Origin: JBJXHG01 sp046160865
Lineage (GTDB): Bacteria > Planctomycetota > UBA1135 > GCA-002686595
Assembly: GCA_046160865.1 (NCBI GenBank)
Contig: JBJXHG010000037.1
Location: forward strand, 1 to 56,611
Direction: 5' to 3'
Length of the DNA: 56,611 bases
Shown: positions 42,744 to 51,872 of the stretch, piece by piece
Layout: every line of letters begins with the position of its first letter
Numbering within the stretch: position 1 is the first letter of the stretch
Notes under the pieces: model-generated
Told to the model about the DNA's origin: nothing
The model's database searches: none
The model's input: only the letters and a program-made list of their open reading frames with translations
Position numbers and translations under genes: made by a program

Positions 42744-44441
42744 ATGATCCGTGACCTCCGCGACGACCAGCCCGAAGAGTTGCCCGACTACGACGTGCTG
42801 ATCGTCGGAACCGGACCCGCGGGAGCGACGCTCGCGAACGAGCTGCGTGAGAGCGGGCTGCGCATCGGCATCCTCGAGAGCGGCAAGCTGCGACCGAGCG
42901 CGCACGGTGACGCGCTGCGACGTGTCGAGAGCGAGGGCATCCGCATCAAGGACTACTCGCGCGAGCGCGTGCTCGGCGGCGCGTCGACGACGTGGGCCGG
43001 ACTCTCGAGCCCGCTCGACGAGATCGATTTCGTCACGCGTCCGTTCGTGCCGCACTCCGGCTGGCCGATCGCGCGCCGTGAGCTCGATCCGCTCTACGAA
43101 GCGGCCGCCGCGCGCTATCGCTTCCCTCCGCTCGACTTCTTTCGTGTAGGCGGCAGCGAGCCGGGCGGCTTCGGCGGACTGCGCACGAAAGGACAGCTCG
43201 CGCCGCACTGGAAGACGATCGACGAGAAGGTGTTCCTCGCCGCGAGCGAGCCGCAGAACTTCGGACGCGAGCTGCGCGCGCTGTTCGACTCCCCCGCCGT
43301 CGACGTGTGGCTCGATGCGACGCTGCTCGCGCTTCAAGGCGAAACCGGCGGATGCCGTGCACGCGTGGCGGTCGTGCGTGCGAGCAGCGGCCGCGAGTGG
43401 CGCGTGCGCGCGCGCGTGTTCGTCCTCGCGACGGGCGGACTCGAGAACGCGCGGCTCCTGCTGAACTCGCGCGAGCCGTGGTCGAACGGACTCGGCAACG
43501 AAGCCGACTGCGTCGGCCGCTACTTGATGAACCATCCGAAGAACTACGCTGGCGTGCTGCACCTCACGCCACCGGTCGAGAGCGCGCCGTACTATTTCGG
43601 CTGCCTGTACCGTGGCTACGCCGGGTATGCCGGACTGCGACTCGATCCCGCGACACAGCGTGAACGCCGGCTCTTGAACAGCTATGTGCGACTCGAGCCG
43701 CTCTTTCCTTGGTCGGACAATCCCGGCGTGGAGTCACTCGTCGCGCTGGTGAAGCAGAGCTTCGTGCTGCGGCTGTTCAAGCGGCAGCGCGCCGGCGAGC
43801 TCGTCGAGCTGCGCGACTACTCCGAGACGGGCGACGACTCGGAGTTGCAGAATGCGCGTCGCGGCACGGCCGGCACGTTGGCGCTCGCGCTCGCGGTCGT
43901 ACGGCACGCGCCGAGCGTCGCGCAGTACGCGTACTTCCGCGTGTTCCGCCGCGCGAAGCCGAAGGTGCGTCGCGCGCGCCTGCGCAACTTCATGGAGATG
44001 GAACCCGACCCCGGCAATCGCGTGACGCTCGGCGACGAGCGCGACGCCAACGGCATGCGCATCGCGCGCGTGCAACATGCGGCGAGCGAGCTCGACCGGC
44101 GCTCGCTCCTCGCGTTGCACGAGGTGCTCGCGCGCGAGATCGCAGAGAGCGGTGCCGGCCGACTCGAGACGGATCTCGCGACGCGCGATCCATGGCCGAT
44201 CGATCAGGATGCGTCGCACCACATGGGCACGACGCGCATGGGCAGCGATCCGCGGACATCCGTCGTCGACGCACAGCTGCGTGTGCACCAGGTGGAGAAC
44301 GTCTACCTCGCTGGCGCCTCGGTTTTTCCGACGAGCGGATGCGCCAACCCGACGTTCACGATCGTCGCGCTGTCGATCCGGCTCGCGCGCCACTTGCGCG
44401 ACGTGCTCGCGGCGAAGAGCGCGACAGGAGCTCGCCCGTGA
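42744..44441 (+). CDS. GMC family FAD-dependent oxidoreductase
   Basis: A 565-residue flavoenzyme with the Rossmann FAD motif DVLIVGTGPAGATLANE (residues 17-33), GGASTTWAGLSSPLDE near residue 80 and the GMC C-terminal signatures HHMGTTRMGSDPRTSVVD and FPTSGCANPTFTIVAL. It probably oxidises an alcohol or sugar hydroxyl; the substrate is unknown. It is followed by an overlapping NAD-binding gene (GTGA), which suggests joint action. No signal peptide is seen. Confidence 0.9.
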   Translation: MIRDLRDDQPEELPDYDVLIVGTGPAGATLANELRESGLRIGILESGKLRPSAHGDALRRVESEGIRIKDYSRERVLGGASTTWAGLSSPLDEIDFVTRPFVPHSGWPIARRELDPLYEAAAARYRFPPLDFFRVGGSEPGGFGGLRTKGQLAPHWKTIDEKVFLAASEPQNFGRELRALFDSPAVDVWLDATLLALQGETGGCRARVAVVRASSGREWRVRARVFVLATGGLENARLLLNSREPWSNGLGNEADCVGRYLMNHPKNYAGVLHLTPPVESAPYYFGCLYRGYAGYAGLRLDPATQRERRLLNSYVRLEPLFPWSDNPGVESLVALVKQSFVLRLFKRQRAGELVELRDYSETGDDSELQNARRGTAGTLALALAVVRHAPSVAQYAYFRVFRRAKPKVRRARLRNFMEMEPDPGNRVTLGDERDANGMRIARVQHAASELDRRSLLALHEVLAREIAESGAGRLETDLATRDPWPIDQDASHHMGTTRMGSDPRTSVVDAQLRVHQVENVYLAGASVFPTSGCANPTFTIVALSIRLARHLRDVLAAKSATGARP

Positions 44442-45463
44442 GGCGCGTCGCGGTCATCGGCGCGGGCAAGCGCGTCGTGAAGACCGCCTTGCCAGCGCTG
44501 CAGCGCGCGGCGTCGTCGTTCACGATCGACGCGGTGTACGCGCGCTCGGAGCGCGATCTGGAAGTCGAGGGTGTCACTTACGCGGTACGTCCGCTCGCTG
44601 GCAACGAGGAGCGCGCGCTCGCCGCGGTCGACCTCGTCTACCTGGCCGTCGGCAAGGACGCCGTGCCGAAAGTGCTGGCGCGCTTGCTCGAGCACGATGT
44701 CGCGCGACTCGATCTCTTGATCGACACGCCCGTCGTGCGCTTCAAGCACTTCCGGCACGCGACGTCGATCCGCAGCTTTCGCAACGCCTGGGTCGCCGAG
44801 GACTGCGCGTACTTGCCGTGGCTCGACACCGTGCGCGCGGCGTGCGGTGAAGCCGGCCCGCTCGGCGCGCTGCAACACGTGCGCTTCGATCGCTCCGCGT
44901 ACGCCTACCACGGTCTCGCGACGGCCAAGACGTTGTTCGCGAGCGACGCCGTCGTGCGCGCGCGCCGCAAGCGCGTCGACGCGAGCCGCGCGCAACGCGA
45001 GCTCGCGCTCGCCGGCGGCGGGCAGGCGACCATCGTAGAGCCGCGCGACTACGCCGCGGGGCATCTCGTGTTCGAAGGCGCGCGCGGCATGGCGACCGAC
45101 CGCGCGGATCGCGGGAGCGCGCACGCGTTCGAGCCGATCCTGGTCGCCGGCGAGTGCCGTGGCTTTCGCATCGGAGACGTCGAAACGCAGCTCGACGCGC
45201 ACGAGGTCGAGCTCGCGCGCGGCGATCCTCCGTCGGCGGGCGTCACCGCGCGGATGGAGGCCATGAAGCGCGTCGGCTTCTTGCGCCTCTTGCGCGCGAT
45301 CGATGCGGGTCGCGGGGCGTACGCGCTCGACGCCGGCCTCGACGACATGGTCGTCGACTATTGGCTGGAGAAGCTCGGCTTCTGGCTCGCGACGCCGCTC
45401 ACGAGCCCGCGCGCGGCGCTCGGCCGCTGGCTGCTCGCGACCGCGTCGCGCGCCGGCAAGTGA
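44438..45463 (+). CDS. Gfo/Idh-like NAD(P)-binding protein
   Basis: 341 residues with an N-terminal Rossmann fold (VAVIGAGKRVVKTALPALQ), then DLVYLAVGKDAVPKVLARL and a C-terminal alpha/beta domain. The architecture is like Gfo/Idh/MocA oxidoreductases, without a clear canonical catalytic Lys. The GTG start at 44438 overlaps the GMC gene stop, with CAGGAG 9 bases before. The pair may act in sequence on one sugar or cyclitol. It is convergent with the sulfatase, 10 bases away. Confidence 0.72.
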   Translation: MRRVAVIGAGKRVVKTALPALQRAASSFTIDAVYARSERDLEVEGVTYAVRPLAGNEERALAAVDLVYLAVGKDAVPKVLARLLEHDVARLDLLIDTPVVRFKHFRHATSIRSFRNAWVAEDCAYLPWLDTVRAACGEAGPLGALQHVRFDRSAYAYHGLATAKTLFASDAVVRARRKRVDASRAQRELALAGGGQATIVEPRDYAAGHLVFEGARGMATDRADRGSAHAFEPILVAGECRGFRIGDVETQLDAHEVELARGDPPSAGVTARMEAMKRVGFLRLLRAIDAGRGAYALDAGLDDMVVDYWLEKLGFWLATPLTSPRAALGRWLLATASRAGK

Positions 45464-45473
45464 GATCGCGGCG

Positions 45474-46937
45474 TCAGCTCGCGAGCAGAGCGTGCAACCG
45501 CTGCTTGAGCTCGTCGAACCGAGCTTGCTCGGCCGGCGTCATCGTGTGCTGCTGCGGATCGTTGAGGTCCAGGAGCTCGAGCGGGTCGACGGCGAGGTGA
45601 TAGAAGCGCTCGCGATTGCGCGACACGATGCACTTGTAGTCGCCGTCGCTGTACGCGCGTGACACGGAGCCAATCAGGATCGGAACCGTCGGATCGACGA
45701 ACGCTCCGTCGGGCAGGAACGTCTCCACGAAGAGGAAATCGCGCTGCGTGCCCGCGTTCGGATCGCGCATCAGCGGCATCAAGCTGAAGCCGTCCGTCGT
45801 GCGCCCGTTCGGAAACGCGACGTTCAAGTTCACGCCCATGATGTCGAGCGCGGTGCGCCAGAGGTCGACGGCGTGCGCGAGCACGTCGCTCGCGCGACCG
45901 GGCGACGCGACGCGCGGTCCGGAGATCAGGAACGGCACGCGCACGCCGAACTCGAACACCGTGCGCTTCGCGCGCGTCGGGTCGTACGGAGGCTGGACGA
46001 CGTTGGATTCCGTGCCGTTGTCGCCGCACAGCATCACGGTCAGATTCTTCTTCACGCTGGCCGGGATCCCGTCCATCAGGATTCCAATGCACGTGTCGGC
46101 GGCTTCCAGCGCCGCCTTGTAGATCATGATGCGTTGCGCCGTCGACGCCGGATCCGTGCCGGCGGGCGCGAGATCGCCTTCCTCCCAAGGTCCGCCGTTC
46201 GCGGGACTCTGCAGCGCGGCGATGGTGGCGGCCGAGATCAGTGCGTACGGCGGCACTTCGAACGGTCCGTGCGGCGGATTCAGGCAGAGCAGCATGAAGA
46301 ACGGACCGGAGCGCGCCTTCAGCCAGTTCAAGGCATCGGCGACATTGACGCTCGCGCTCCACGCTTCGACCGCGGGCTTGTCCTGCGGCGTGATCGTTTG
46401 GCTGGACGCCACGCCGCTCTCGTTCGTGACCTTGCGCCATGTGTAGTGACCGACCGGAGCGTCGTTCGCCATGCTGCCTTTGAAGAAGTCGAAGCCGAGA
46501 TCGGTCGGCAGCAAGTCGTACGCGAGCAGCGGCCCGAGGTGCACCTTGCCGAAGAACGCCAAGTCGAACTGCACGTTCGGTCGTCCGGCGCGAATCGTCG
46601 ACGCGATGCCGAACTCCTCCGCGGGCGGCTTGCCGAGCCAGTAGCCGTTCTCGGGCACGTTGCCGCCGAATCCGGTGCGAAAGCCGTAGCGTCCCGTCTG
46701 CACGCACGCGCGCGTCGGTCCGCAAACCGGTGCGGCGTAACCACGGTCAAAGCGGATTCCGCTCGCGAGCAACGCATCGATGTTCGGCGTCGGCGGATAG
46801 TCGGAGCCGAGCCCCCACGCCGGGAACTCCTGCACGCCGCAATCGTCGAGGACGATCCAGATCACGCTCTGCGGGGTCTTGGGCCAGCGCTGCGCGGGGG
46901 TCGGCCCTGGTGCGGGTTCGATCTCGTCGGGTGTCAT
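45474..46937 (-). CDS. Sulfatase-family hydrolase (CxPxR type)
   Basis: A 487-residue alkaline-phosphatase-fold sulfatase. The metal-binding DD pair is at 31-32 (IWIVLDDCG). The formylglycine site C72-GPTR matches CxPxR in VCGPTRACVQTGR, so the enzyme needs an FGE or anSME maturase. Later motifs CGDNGTES and LFVETFLP fit the family. No signal peptide is visible at the N-terminus, so it may be cytoplasmic or exported by another route. The substrate is unknown. Confidence 0.9.
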   Translation of the reverse strand: MTPDEIEPAPGPTPAQRWPKTPQSVIWIVLDDCGVQEFPAWGLGSDYPPTPNIDALLASGIRFDRGYAAPVCGPTRACVQTGRYGFRTGFGGNVPENGYWLGKPPAEEFGIASTIRAGRPNVQFDLAFFGKVHLGPLLAYDLLPTDLGFDFFKGSMANDAPVGHYTWRKVTNESGVASSQTITPQDKPAVEAWSASVNVADALNWLKARSGPFFMLLCLNPPHGPFEVPPYALISAATIAALQSPANGGPWEEGDLAPAGTDPASTAQRIMIYKAALEAADTCIGILMDGIPASVKKNLTVMLCGDNGTESNVVQPPYDPTRAKRTVFEFGVRVPFLISGPRVASPGRASDVLAHAVDLWRTALDIMGVNLNVAFPNGRTTDGFSLMPLMRDPNAGTQRDFLFVETFLPDGAFVDPTVPILIGSVSRAYSDGDYKCIVSRNRERFYHLAVDPLELLDLNDPQQHTMTPAEQARFDELKQRLHALLAS

Positions 46938-47230
46938 CGCAGCGAGCTCCTCTCCTGATTACGAGCACACGCGTCGTAGCTCGCTCGCCGGACGATGTGA
47001 CGAGCCGTGCGCGGTCCCTCCTTGTCCACTCTCGCGGCCCATCCGGCAAGCGTGCTCGTCGCGCGCGGCGCTCACAACGGCGGCGTGCCCCTCGTTGGTG
47101 TCGCCGCAGCTGCTGTTGCGTGACTGGCGGAATCAGCGCACGTGAACCGCAAGGATCACCGCAGCGCGGCAGTGAAGCGAAGCAGCTGTCAGGCGTGCCG
47201 TCACACGAGTGCAATCGCGCGCAGGTCCGC

Positions 47231-47701
47231 CTACGCAGTCGCGAGCTCGCCGAGCTTCTCTTTCACCTGCTCGGCGTGGCCTTTCGCCTTCACGCGCGCC
47301 CAGTGGTGCGCGACAAGGCCCTTGGGATCCACGATCACGGTCGAGCGGATGACGCCGACGGTCTTCTTGCCGTAGAGCAACTTCTCGCCGTACGCACCGT
47401 ACTTCTCGAGCACCTTGCGGTCGGGATCGGAGAGCAGCCGCACCTTCAGCTCGTACTTGTCCGCGAACTTCGCGTGGCTCGCCACCGAATCGGGACTGCA
47501 ACCGAGCACGACCGCGTCGAGCTTCTCGAACGACTTGATCGACGCCGTGAAGTCGCACGCTTCCGTCGTGCAGCCGGGCGTGTCGTCCTTCGGATAGAAG
47601 TAGAGGACGACCCATTGGCCCGCGAGGTCCGCGAGGCGCACCTTCTTCCCCGCTTGGTCCTCGAGCGTGAACGCGGGTGCCTTCTTACCGACTTCGATCA
47701 T
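47231..47701 (-). CDS. bcp: Thioredoxin-dependent peroxiredoxin (BCP/PrxQ type)
   Basis: A 156-residue cytoplasmic peroxidase that reduces hydroperoxides with thioredoxin. It has the peroxidatic Cys44 and resolving Cys49 in DTPGCTTEACDF, the PrxQ spacing, and VLGCSPDSVASHAKF and LLYGKKTVGVIRSTVIVD later. It is divergent from the YciI-like lipoprotein gene. Confidence 0.94.
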   Translation of the reverse strand: MIEVGKKAPAFTLEDQAGKKVRLADLAGQWVVLYFYPKDDTPGCTTEACDFTASIKSFEKLDAVVLGCSPDSVASHAKFADKYELKVRLLSDPDRKVLEKYGAYGEKLLYGKKTVGVIRSTVIVDPKGLVAHHWARVKAKGHAEQVKEKLGELATA

Positions 47702-47790
47702 GGAACTCCTCTTGTTCGCGCAAGCACAATGAAGTGACGCTCCGCCGACCGGCGCAGCTCGCGAATCATACCCATCACGACTCGACGATC

Positions 47791-48519
47791 ATGACCCGAT
47801 CCCTGCTGCTCGCTTTGTCCCTGTGTCTCTTCGCCGGCGCCTGTCGATCGACGGAACGCGCGAACGCCGCACCGAGCGCGAACGCCGACTACGTGCTCGT
47901 GTTCCTGCGCGTCGGTGCGACGGCGAGCGAGAAGAGCGCCGACGAGCGCCAGACGATCCAGGCCGCGCACATGGCGAACATCCACAGGCTCGCCGACGAA
48001 GGCGCGCTGCTGCTCGCCGGCCCGTTCGGCAAGCCGATGCCCGATGCCGCGCTACGCGGCATCTTCGTGTTCGATCGCGCGAGCGTCGCCGAGGCACAGA
48101 AGCTGACCGAGAGCGACCCGGCCGTGCAGCAAGGTGTGCTCGCACTCGACGCGCACCCGTGCACGTCGTCGCCTGCGCTGCGCGAGATCATGCGGCTCGA
48201 GAAGGACGCGGAAGCGCGCCGCAAGGCCGCGAACGATCCGGGCATGCGCCAGTACGTGATGCTCGTCGCCGACGACGGCGCGCGGGCGGTGACGGCGCTC
48301 GCTCCAATCGCGGCGCAGGACAAGGTGCTCATCACGGCACACCTCGGCGGCGATCTCGCCGGCCGTTGCTTGTTCGTCCTCGACGCCGCGAAGCTCGAAG
48401 ACGCGGACGCGCTGCTCGCGCCCATGCGCGCAGAACTCGGCACGTGTGCGGTGTATCCGTGGTGGGCGACGGATTCGCTCGTGCAGCTGCCGGGGCTCGA
48501 GCACGCCGATCCTCATTGA
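47791..48519 (+). CDS. Lipoprotein with two YciI-like domains
   Basis: A 242-residue predicted lipoprotein (LFAGAC). The first 130 residues of the mature part have the YciI-like ferredoxin fold (YVLVFLRVGATASEK, ANIHRLADEGALLLAGPF). The second half repeats a related pattern (QYVMLVADDGA, HLGGDLAGRCLFVLDAAKLEDA). This is a tandem, degenerate YciI/DUF-type duplication. YciI proteins are small and of uncertain function. ATG at 47791 starts the signal peptide. Confidence 0.65.
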   Translation: MTRSLLLALSLCLFAGACRSTERANAAPSANADYVLVFLRVGATASEKSADERQTIQAAHMANIHRLADEGALLLAGPFGKPMPDAALRGIFVFDRASVAEAQKLTESDPAVQQGVLALDAHPCTSSPALREIMRLEKDAEARRKAANDPGMRQYVMLVADDGARAVTALAPIAAQDKVLITAHLGGDLAGRCLFVLDAAKLEDADALLAPMRAELGTCAVYPWWATDSLVQLPGLEHADPH

Positions 48520-48667
48520 GCGGCCGCGACGCTCCGTTGCCGAAGGCGCGGGCGCGCGGAGTTCAGAACGCACCGGATACCCAGCGCGCGAGTTCGGCTA
48601 GGTGTCCTCGGCGGCAGCGGACTGTTGGTGCGCAGAGCGACCTGACGACGGCATCGGAGCACGTCCG

Positions 48668-49624
48668 ATGCGAAGCAACGAACTGGAAGACACGGCCGAC
48701 GTCTCACACAGCATGCTCCTCGCACTCCTCGCGCTCGTGTGCCAGCGACTACCTCCCGTCACGCCCAGCGGTACGTCCGACTCCAGCGCGCTGCCGTTCG
48801 AAGCCGTGCGGGTCATCGGTACGGGCTCCGCCGCGACACAGGGCTTGTCGACGGTCCTGAACAGCCGGACATACATTCAAGGAGTCAGTTGGCAGGCGGG
48901 CGGAACGTGGATCACGGTCGTCGACAAAGAGCGAAGCTCTACCGCGCAGAAGGAATGGGACATCAGCTCGGTACGGCTCGAAGGCGACTTCCATGTTCAG
49001 CACGTCACGACACGGCAGTCGAACGAGTTCTTCGTTGCGGGGAGCACGAGCAACGGTCGCGACGTGATCGAGCGCTGGACGATCTCGGCCTCGCAAGGCG
49101 CGCATTTCTTCTCGCGCGAGCAATCGACTGCCGGTCCGGGCACAGAGGTGGTTGGACATTCCGCCGTGACTCTCGGGGTCACCGGAGGAGCGTACATTCC
49201 CGCGGGACAGCGCTCTTCGAGCGTGCGGCAATCACGTGAGCCCATCTATCGCGGTGATGTGTTCGGTGGAATCGCGACACTGCGAGTCGATCCCGACGGT
49301 CGATGTCTCTTCGTCGTCGGAAAGTCGCCGCCTGCTTTGTATCGGGTGCCGAACCATGGCAACGCATTGCCGGTCGTCGTCGCTACGACGCAGCAGATTC
49401 CCGAGCTGCTGAGCGTTGGCGGCACGTTCGTCGGACAGCACGCTTCGGCCGGCCGGGTATACGTCGTATCCACCACGTTCTCCAACGACCCGGCCAAACT
49501 CGTCTTGTTCGACGCCAACAACGACCTCCTGTTCGAGCAGCATGCCGTGATGACTCGCGACCAATATGAAGCGGCATTCGCGGGTCCACGCTGGATCACC
49601 GACTTCAAGAACTACTTCGACTGA
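48668..49624 (+). CDS. Exported hypothetical protein
   Basis: Not recognised. It has roughly 300 residues, with a hydrophobic N-terminal stretch (SMLLALLALVCQRL), then beta-rich segments (WITVVDKERSS, LFVVGKSPPALYRV, RVYVVSTTFS) like a single-repeat propeller or secreted recognition protein. Codon use is less strictly GC-biased than that of its neighbours. Two starts are possible, ATG at 48668 or ATG at 48713, and the second gives a cleaner signal peptide. Confidence 0.5.
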   Translation: MRSNELEDTADVSHSMLLALLALVCQRLPPVTPSGTSDSSALPFEAVRVIGTGSAATQGLSTVLNSRTYIQGVSWQAGGTWITVVDKERSSTAQKEWDISSVRLEGDFHVQHVTTRQSNEFFVAGSTSNGRDVIERWTISASQGAHFFSREQSTAGPGTEVVGHSAVTLGVTGGAYIPAGQRSSSVRQSREPIYRGDVFGGIATLRVDPDGRCLFVVGKSPPALYRVPNHGNALPVVVATTQQIPELLSVGGTFVGQHASAGRVYVVSTTFSNDPAKLVLFDANNDLLFEQHAVMTRDQYEAAFAGPRWITDFKNYFD

Positions 49625-49678
49625 CGCGGTGATGCTCGTGCTCGCGCGCTCGACTGCGTCGCTGCGTACGATGACGGC

Positions 49679-51619
49679 ATGACCACTCACGCTCGCGCTG
49701 GTCGTACAGTCCTATTGCTCGTCGGCGCCGTGCTCGCTTGTGCCGGTGTCGCGTGGCTCGCGCTCGGCGGCCGCCGCGCCGCTGTTGCCGACGACGAGCC
49801 GGCGAAGATCGAGACGCACGCGCCTCCGCCTCCGAGCGCGTCGACGCCCGTCGAGGTGATCGACTCGCGCGAGCGCACACCCGTCGCAGTTCCACCCGCG
49901 GAGAACGCGCCCGTCACCGCGCTCGCGGAGAGCGCAGCACCCACACCTGCGCCTGCGAGTGTCGTGAGCGTCCGCGCGCAGGGCATCGTGCTCGACCTCG
50001 ACGCGCGCGCGGTCGCGAGCGTTGGTGTGCAACGCGAGGGTACGAGGGACGTGCTCGCGTGGAGCGGCGCCGACGGATCGTTCGAGCTCGTGCTCGATCG
50101 CCATGGCTCGATGCTCGTCGCCGCGGGAAACGACTTCGCGACCGTGCGCGGAAGCCTGTCGAAGCCCGGCGATTCCGGCGCTCTGCACTTGCTCGTCGTC
50201 GCGCCGGCCGTCGATCTCGCCGGTGTCGTCGTCGACGAAGCCGGCCTTCCGCTCGCCGATGTATTGCTGCAGCTCGAGGTGCCGCAGAGCTCGTTCGCCG
50301 GCTTTCCGCGCGCGCTCGACGCGACTGAAGAGATTCCGCGCGCGACGCGCACCGATGCGCAAGGCATGTTCGAGCTACGCGACGTGCCTGGATCGGCGAA
50401 GCTCGCGCTCGTCGCGTCGTCGACCGGATTCACGGCAACCACCACGGCGATGCCCGAGAGCGACACGAAGGACCTGCGCATCGTGCTGCAGCGTCCGGTC
50501 GACGAGAGTCGCGTCGTCACGGGCATCGTGCTCGACCAAGCGTTGCAGCCCGCGGCGAACGCGACCGTGCGCTTGTATACGCACTCGACGAAGACCGACG
50601 AGAGCGGACGATTTCGACTCTGGGCGAAGGATTGGGTTCCGGCCGACGCGCCGCTCGTTGCAGGCAAGACGGGAGTGCAACCCGCGATCGTGGCCGGCTT
50701 CGGCGCGCTCGTCGCACCCGACGCACCACCGCCACCGGAGCAGCGTCTCGTGCTCGGCGGTGCTGCGCTCACGATCAGCGGCCGCGTCGTCGACGCGCAA
50801 GATCGTCCGCTGCACAACTGGCAAGTCGTGTTGCTCGACGGCGTCAACCTGACGCCCGGTATGTTCCCGAGCACGCGCGTCGAGAGCCTCGCCGACGAGC
50901 AACAAGGCGGACGCACGACGAGCAAACACGACGGCAGCTTCGTGTTGCGCGGGCTCGCACCGCGCGCGTACGTGCTGCGTTGCTTGAACCTGGCAACCTT
51001 CGTGAACTTCGAGAGCGAGCCGATCGAAGCCGGAAGCAGCGCGGTCGTGTTGCGCGTGCCCGCAAACGCGGTGTGGGAGAAGCTCGACGGACGCGTCGTG
51101 GCGCACGACGGCACGGGCGTCGCGAATGCGCGCGTCACGTTGAAGCTGATCAAGGAGCGCGGGACGAATGGCTGGACGAGCGTCGACGGCGTGCCGATCA
51201 CGACCGACGAGCAGGGCCGCTTCACACTGAACAACGTGCCGCGCGTGTGGACGTACCTTTCGATCGACGGCGATGCGGTGCTGCCCGTGCAGCTCGATCT
51301 GGACGGCGTCGATCCGTCCGTCGAGCTCGAGATCACGGTGCCCCGCCGCTGTCACTTTCGCTTCGAGAGCACAGCGACCGGCGCGGAGTTGCCGGACGCG
51401 CTCGAGCTCCACGACGCGAGCGGACGCGGCGAGACGATCTGGCTGATCAACGCGAACGGCTGGACTTCGTCGACGCGCATGTTGCTCACGGGCGGCAAGT
51501 CGCTCGTGATCTCGGCGGGCGACGGCGCGAAGACGCTCGTGCTCTTCCGCGACGGGAATCCGAGCGAGCGCGTGCCGGTGACGTTTGTTCCTGGCGATGT
51601 GCAGGTCGTGACGCGGTGA
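49679..51619 (+). CDS. Exported carboxypeptidase-regulatory-like repeat protein
   Basis: A 646-residue protein with an N-terminal membrane anchor (VLLLVGAVLACAGVAWLALG), a Pro/Ala-rich spacer and then four or more beta-sandwich modules of the CarboxypepD_reg type. Each module is marked by a GxVxDxxGxPLxxA-like start and a TDxxGxFxLxxVP turn. The modules resemble those of the ECF sigma fusion ectodomain, so it may be a partner or paralogous surface protein. The function is unknown. Confidence 0.75.
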   Translation: MTTHARAGRTVLLLVGAVLACAGVAWLALGGRRAAVADDEPAKIETHAPPPPSASTPVEVIDSRERTPVAVPPAENAPVTALAESAAPTPAPASVVSVRAQGIVLDLDARAVASVGVQREGTRDVLAWSGADGSFELVLDRHGSMLVAAGNDFATVRGSLSKPGDSGALHLLVVAPAVDLAGVVVDEAGLPLADVLLQLEVPQSSFAGFPRALDATEEIPRATRTDAQGMFELRDVPGSAKLALVASSTGFTATTTAMPESDTKDLRIVLQRPVDESRVVTGIVLDQALQPAANATVRLYTHSTKTDESGRFRLWAKDWVPADAPLVAGKTGVQPAIVAGFGALVAPDAPPPPEQRLVLGGAALTISGRVVDAQDRPLHNWQVVLLDGVNLTPGMFPSTRVESLADEQQGGRTTSKHDGSFVLRGLAPRAYVLRCLNLATFVNFESEPIEAGSSAVVLRVPANAVWEKLDGRVVAHDGTGVANARVTLKLIKERGTNGWTSVDGVPITTDEQGRFTLNNVPRVWTYLSIDGDAVLPVQLDLDGVDPSVELEITVPRRCHFRFESTATGAELPDALELHDASGRGETIWLINANGWTSSTRMLLTGGKSLVISAGDGAKTLVLFRDGNPSERVPVTFVPGDVQVVTR

Positions 51620-51656
51620 CGGTGGCGGGGCAGGGCATCACGGCGTGACGCGCACG

Positions 51657-51742
51657 AAGATTCCGCGGCCTGCGGCCGCGCCCGCGACGCGCGAACGCGC
51701 GGAGCGTTGCGGTAGAGCAAGATTCCGCGGCCTGCGGCCGCG
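51657..51742. repeat. Two 24-bp direct repeats with internal hairpins
   Basis: The 24-base sequence beginning AAGATTCCGCGG and ending CGGCCGCG occurs at 51657-51680 and 51719-51742, 38 bases apart. Each contains a GC-rich hairpin (CGCGGCC-TGC-GGCCGCG). A third, larger hairpin follows at 51749. The whole block lies in the gap between two plus-strand genes, so it looks like a REP-type or BIME-type structure. Confidence 0.7.
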
Positions 51743-51748
51743 GGAGTC

Positions 51749-51790
51749 GGCACTCGTGATCGCGCCGCAGACGGCGCCATCACGAGTGCC
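51749..51790. repeat. Long perfect hairpin, REP-like (possible terminator)
   Basis: GGCACTCGTGAT pairs perfectly with ATCACGAGTGCC (12 bp). After one C-C mismatch, an inner 6-bp stem GCGCCG/CGGCGC closes on the loop CAGA. The tail CGACTTT follows. It matches the partial repeat at positions 1-44 of the window, showing that the family is dispersed. It could act as a terminator, a nuclease barrier or a mobile REP element. Confidence 0.68.
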
Positions 51791-51872
51791 CGACTTTGAA
51801 TAGGAACATGAGTGAGTGGGGTGCGACCTGTTACCGCTCGAGCGATTCGCTCGTCAGGAAAGCGGCTGCCGC

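Noticed and set aside
45474..46937. A Ser-type sulfatase or in-frame selenocysteine codon
   Set aside because: The active site is Cys (CGPTR), and no in-frame UGA interrupts this or any other strongly supported gene in the window.
49687..51336. A 549-residue minus-strand frame rich in Ser, Thr and Arg
   Set aside because: It is antisense to the carboxypeptidase-regulatory-like gene, with no start site or domain.
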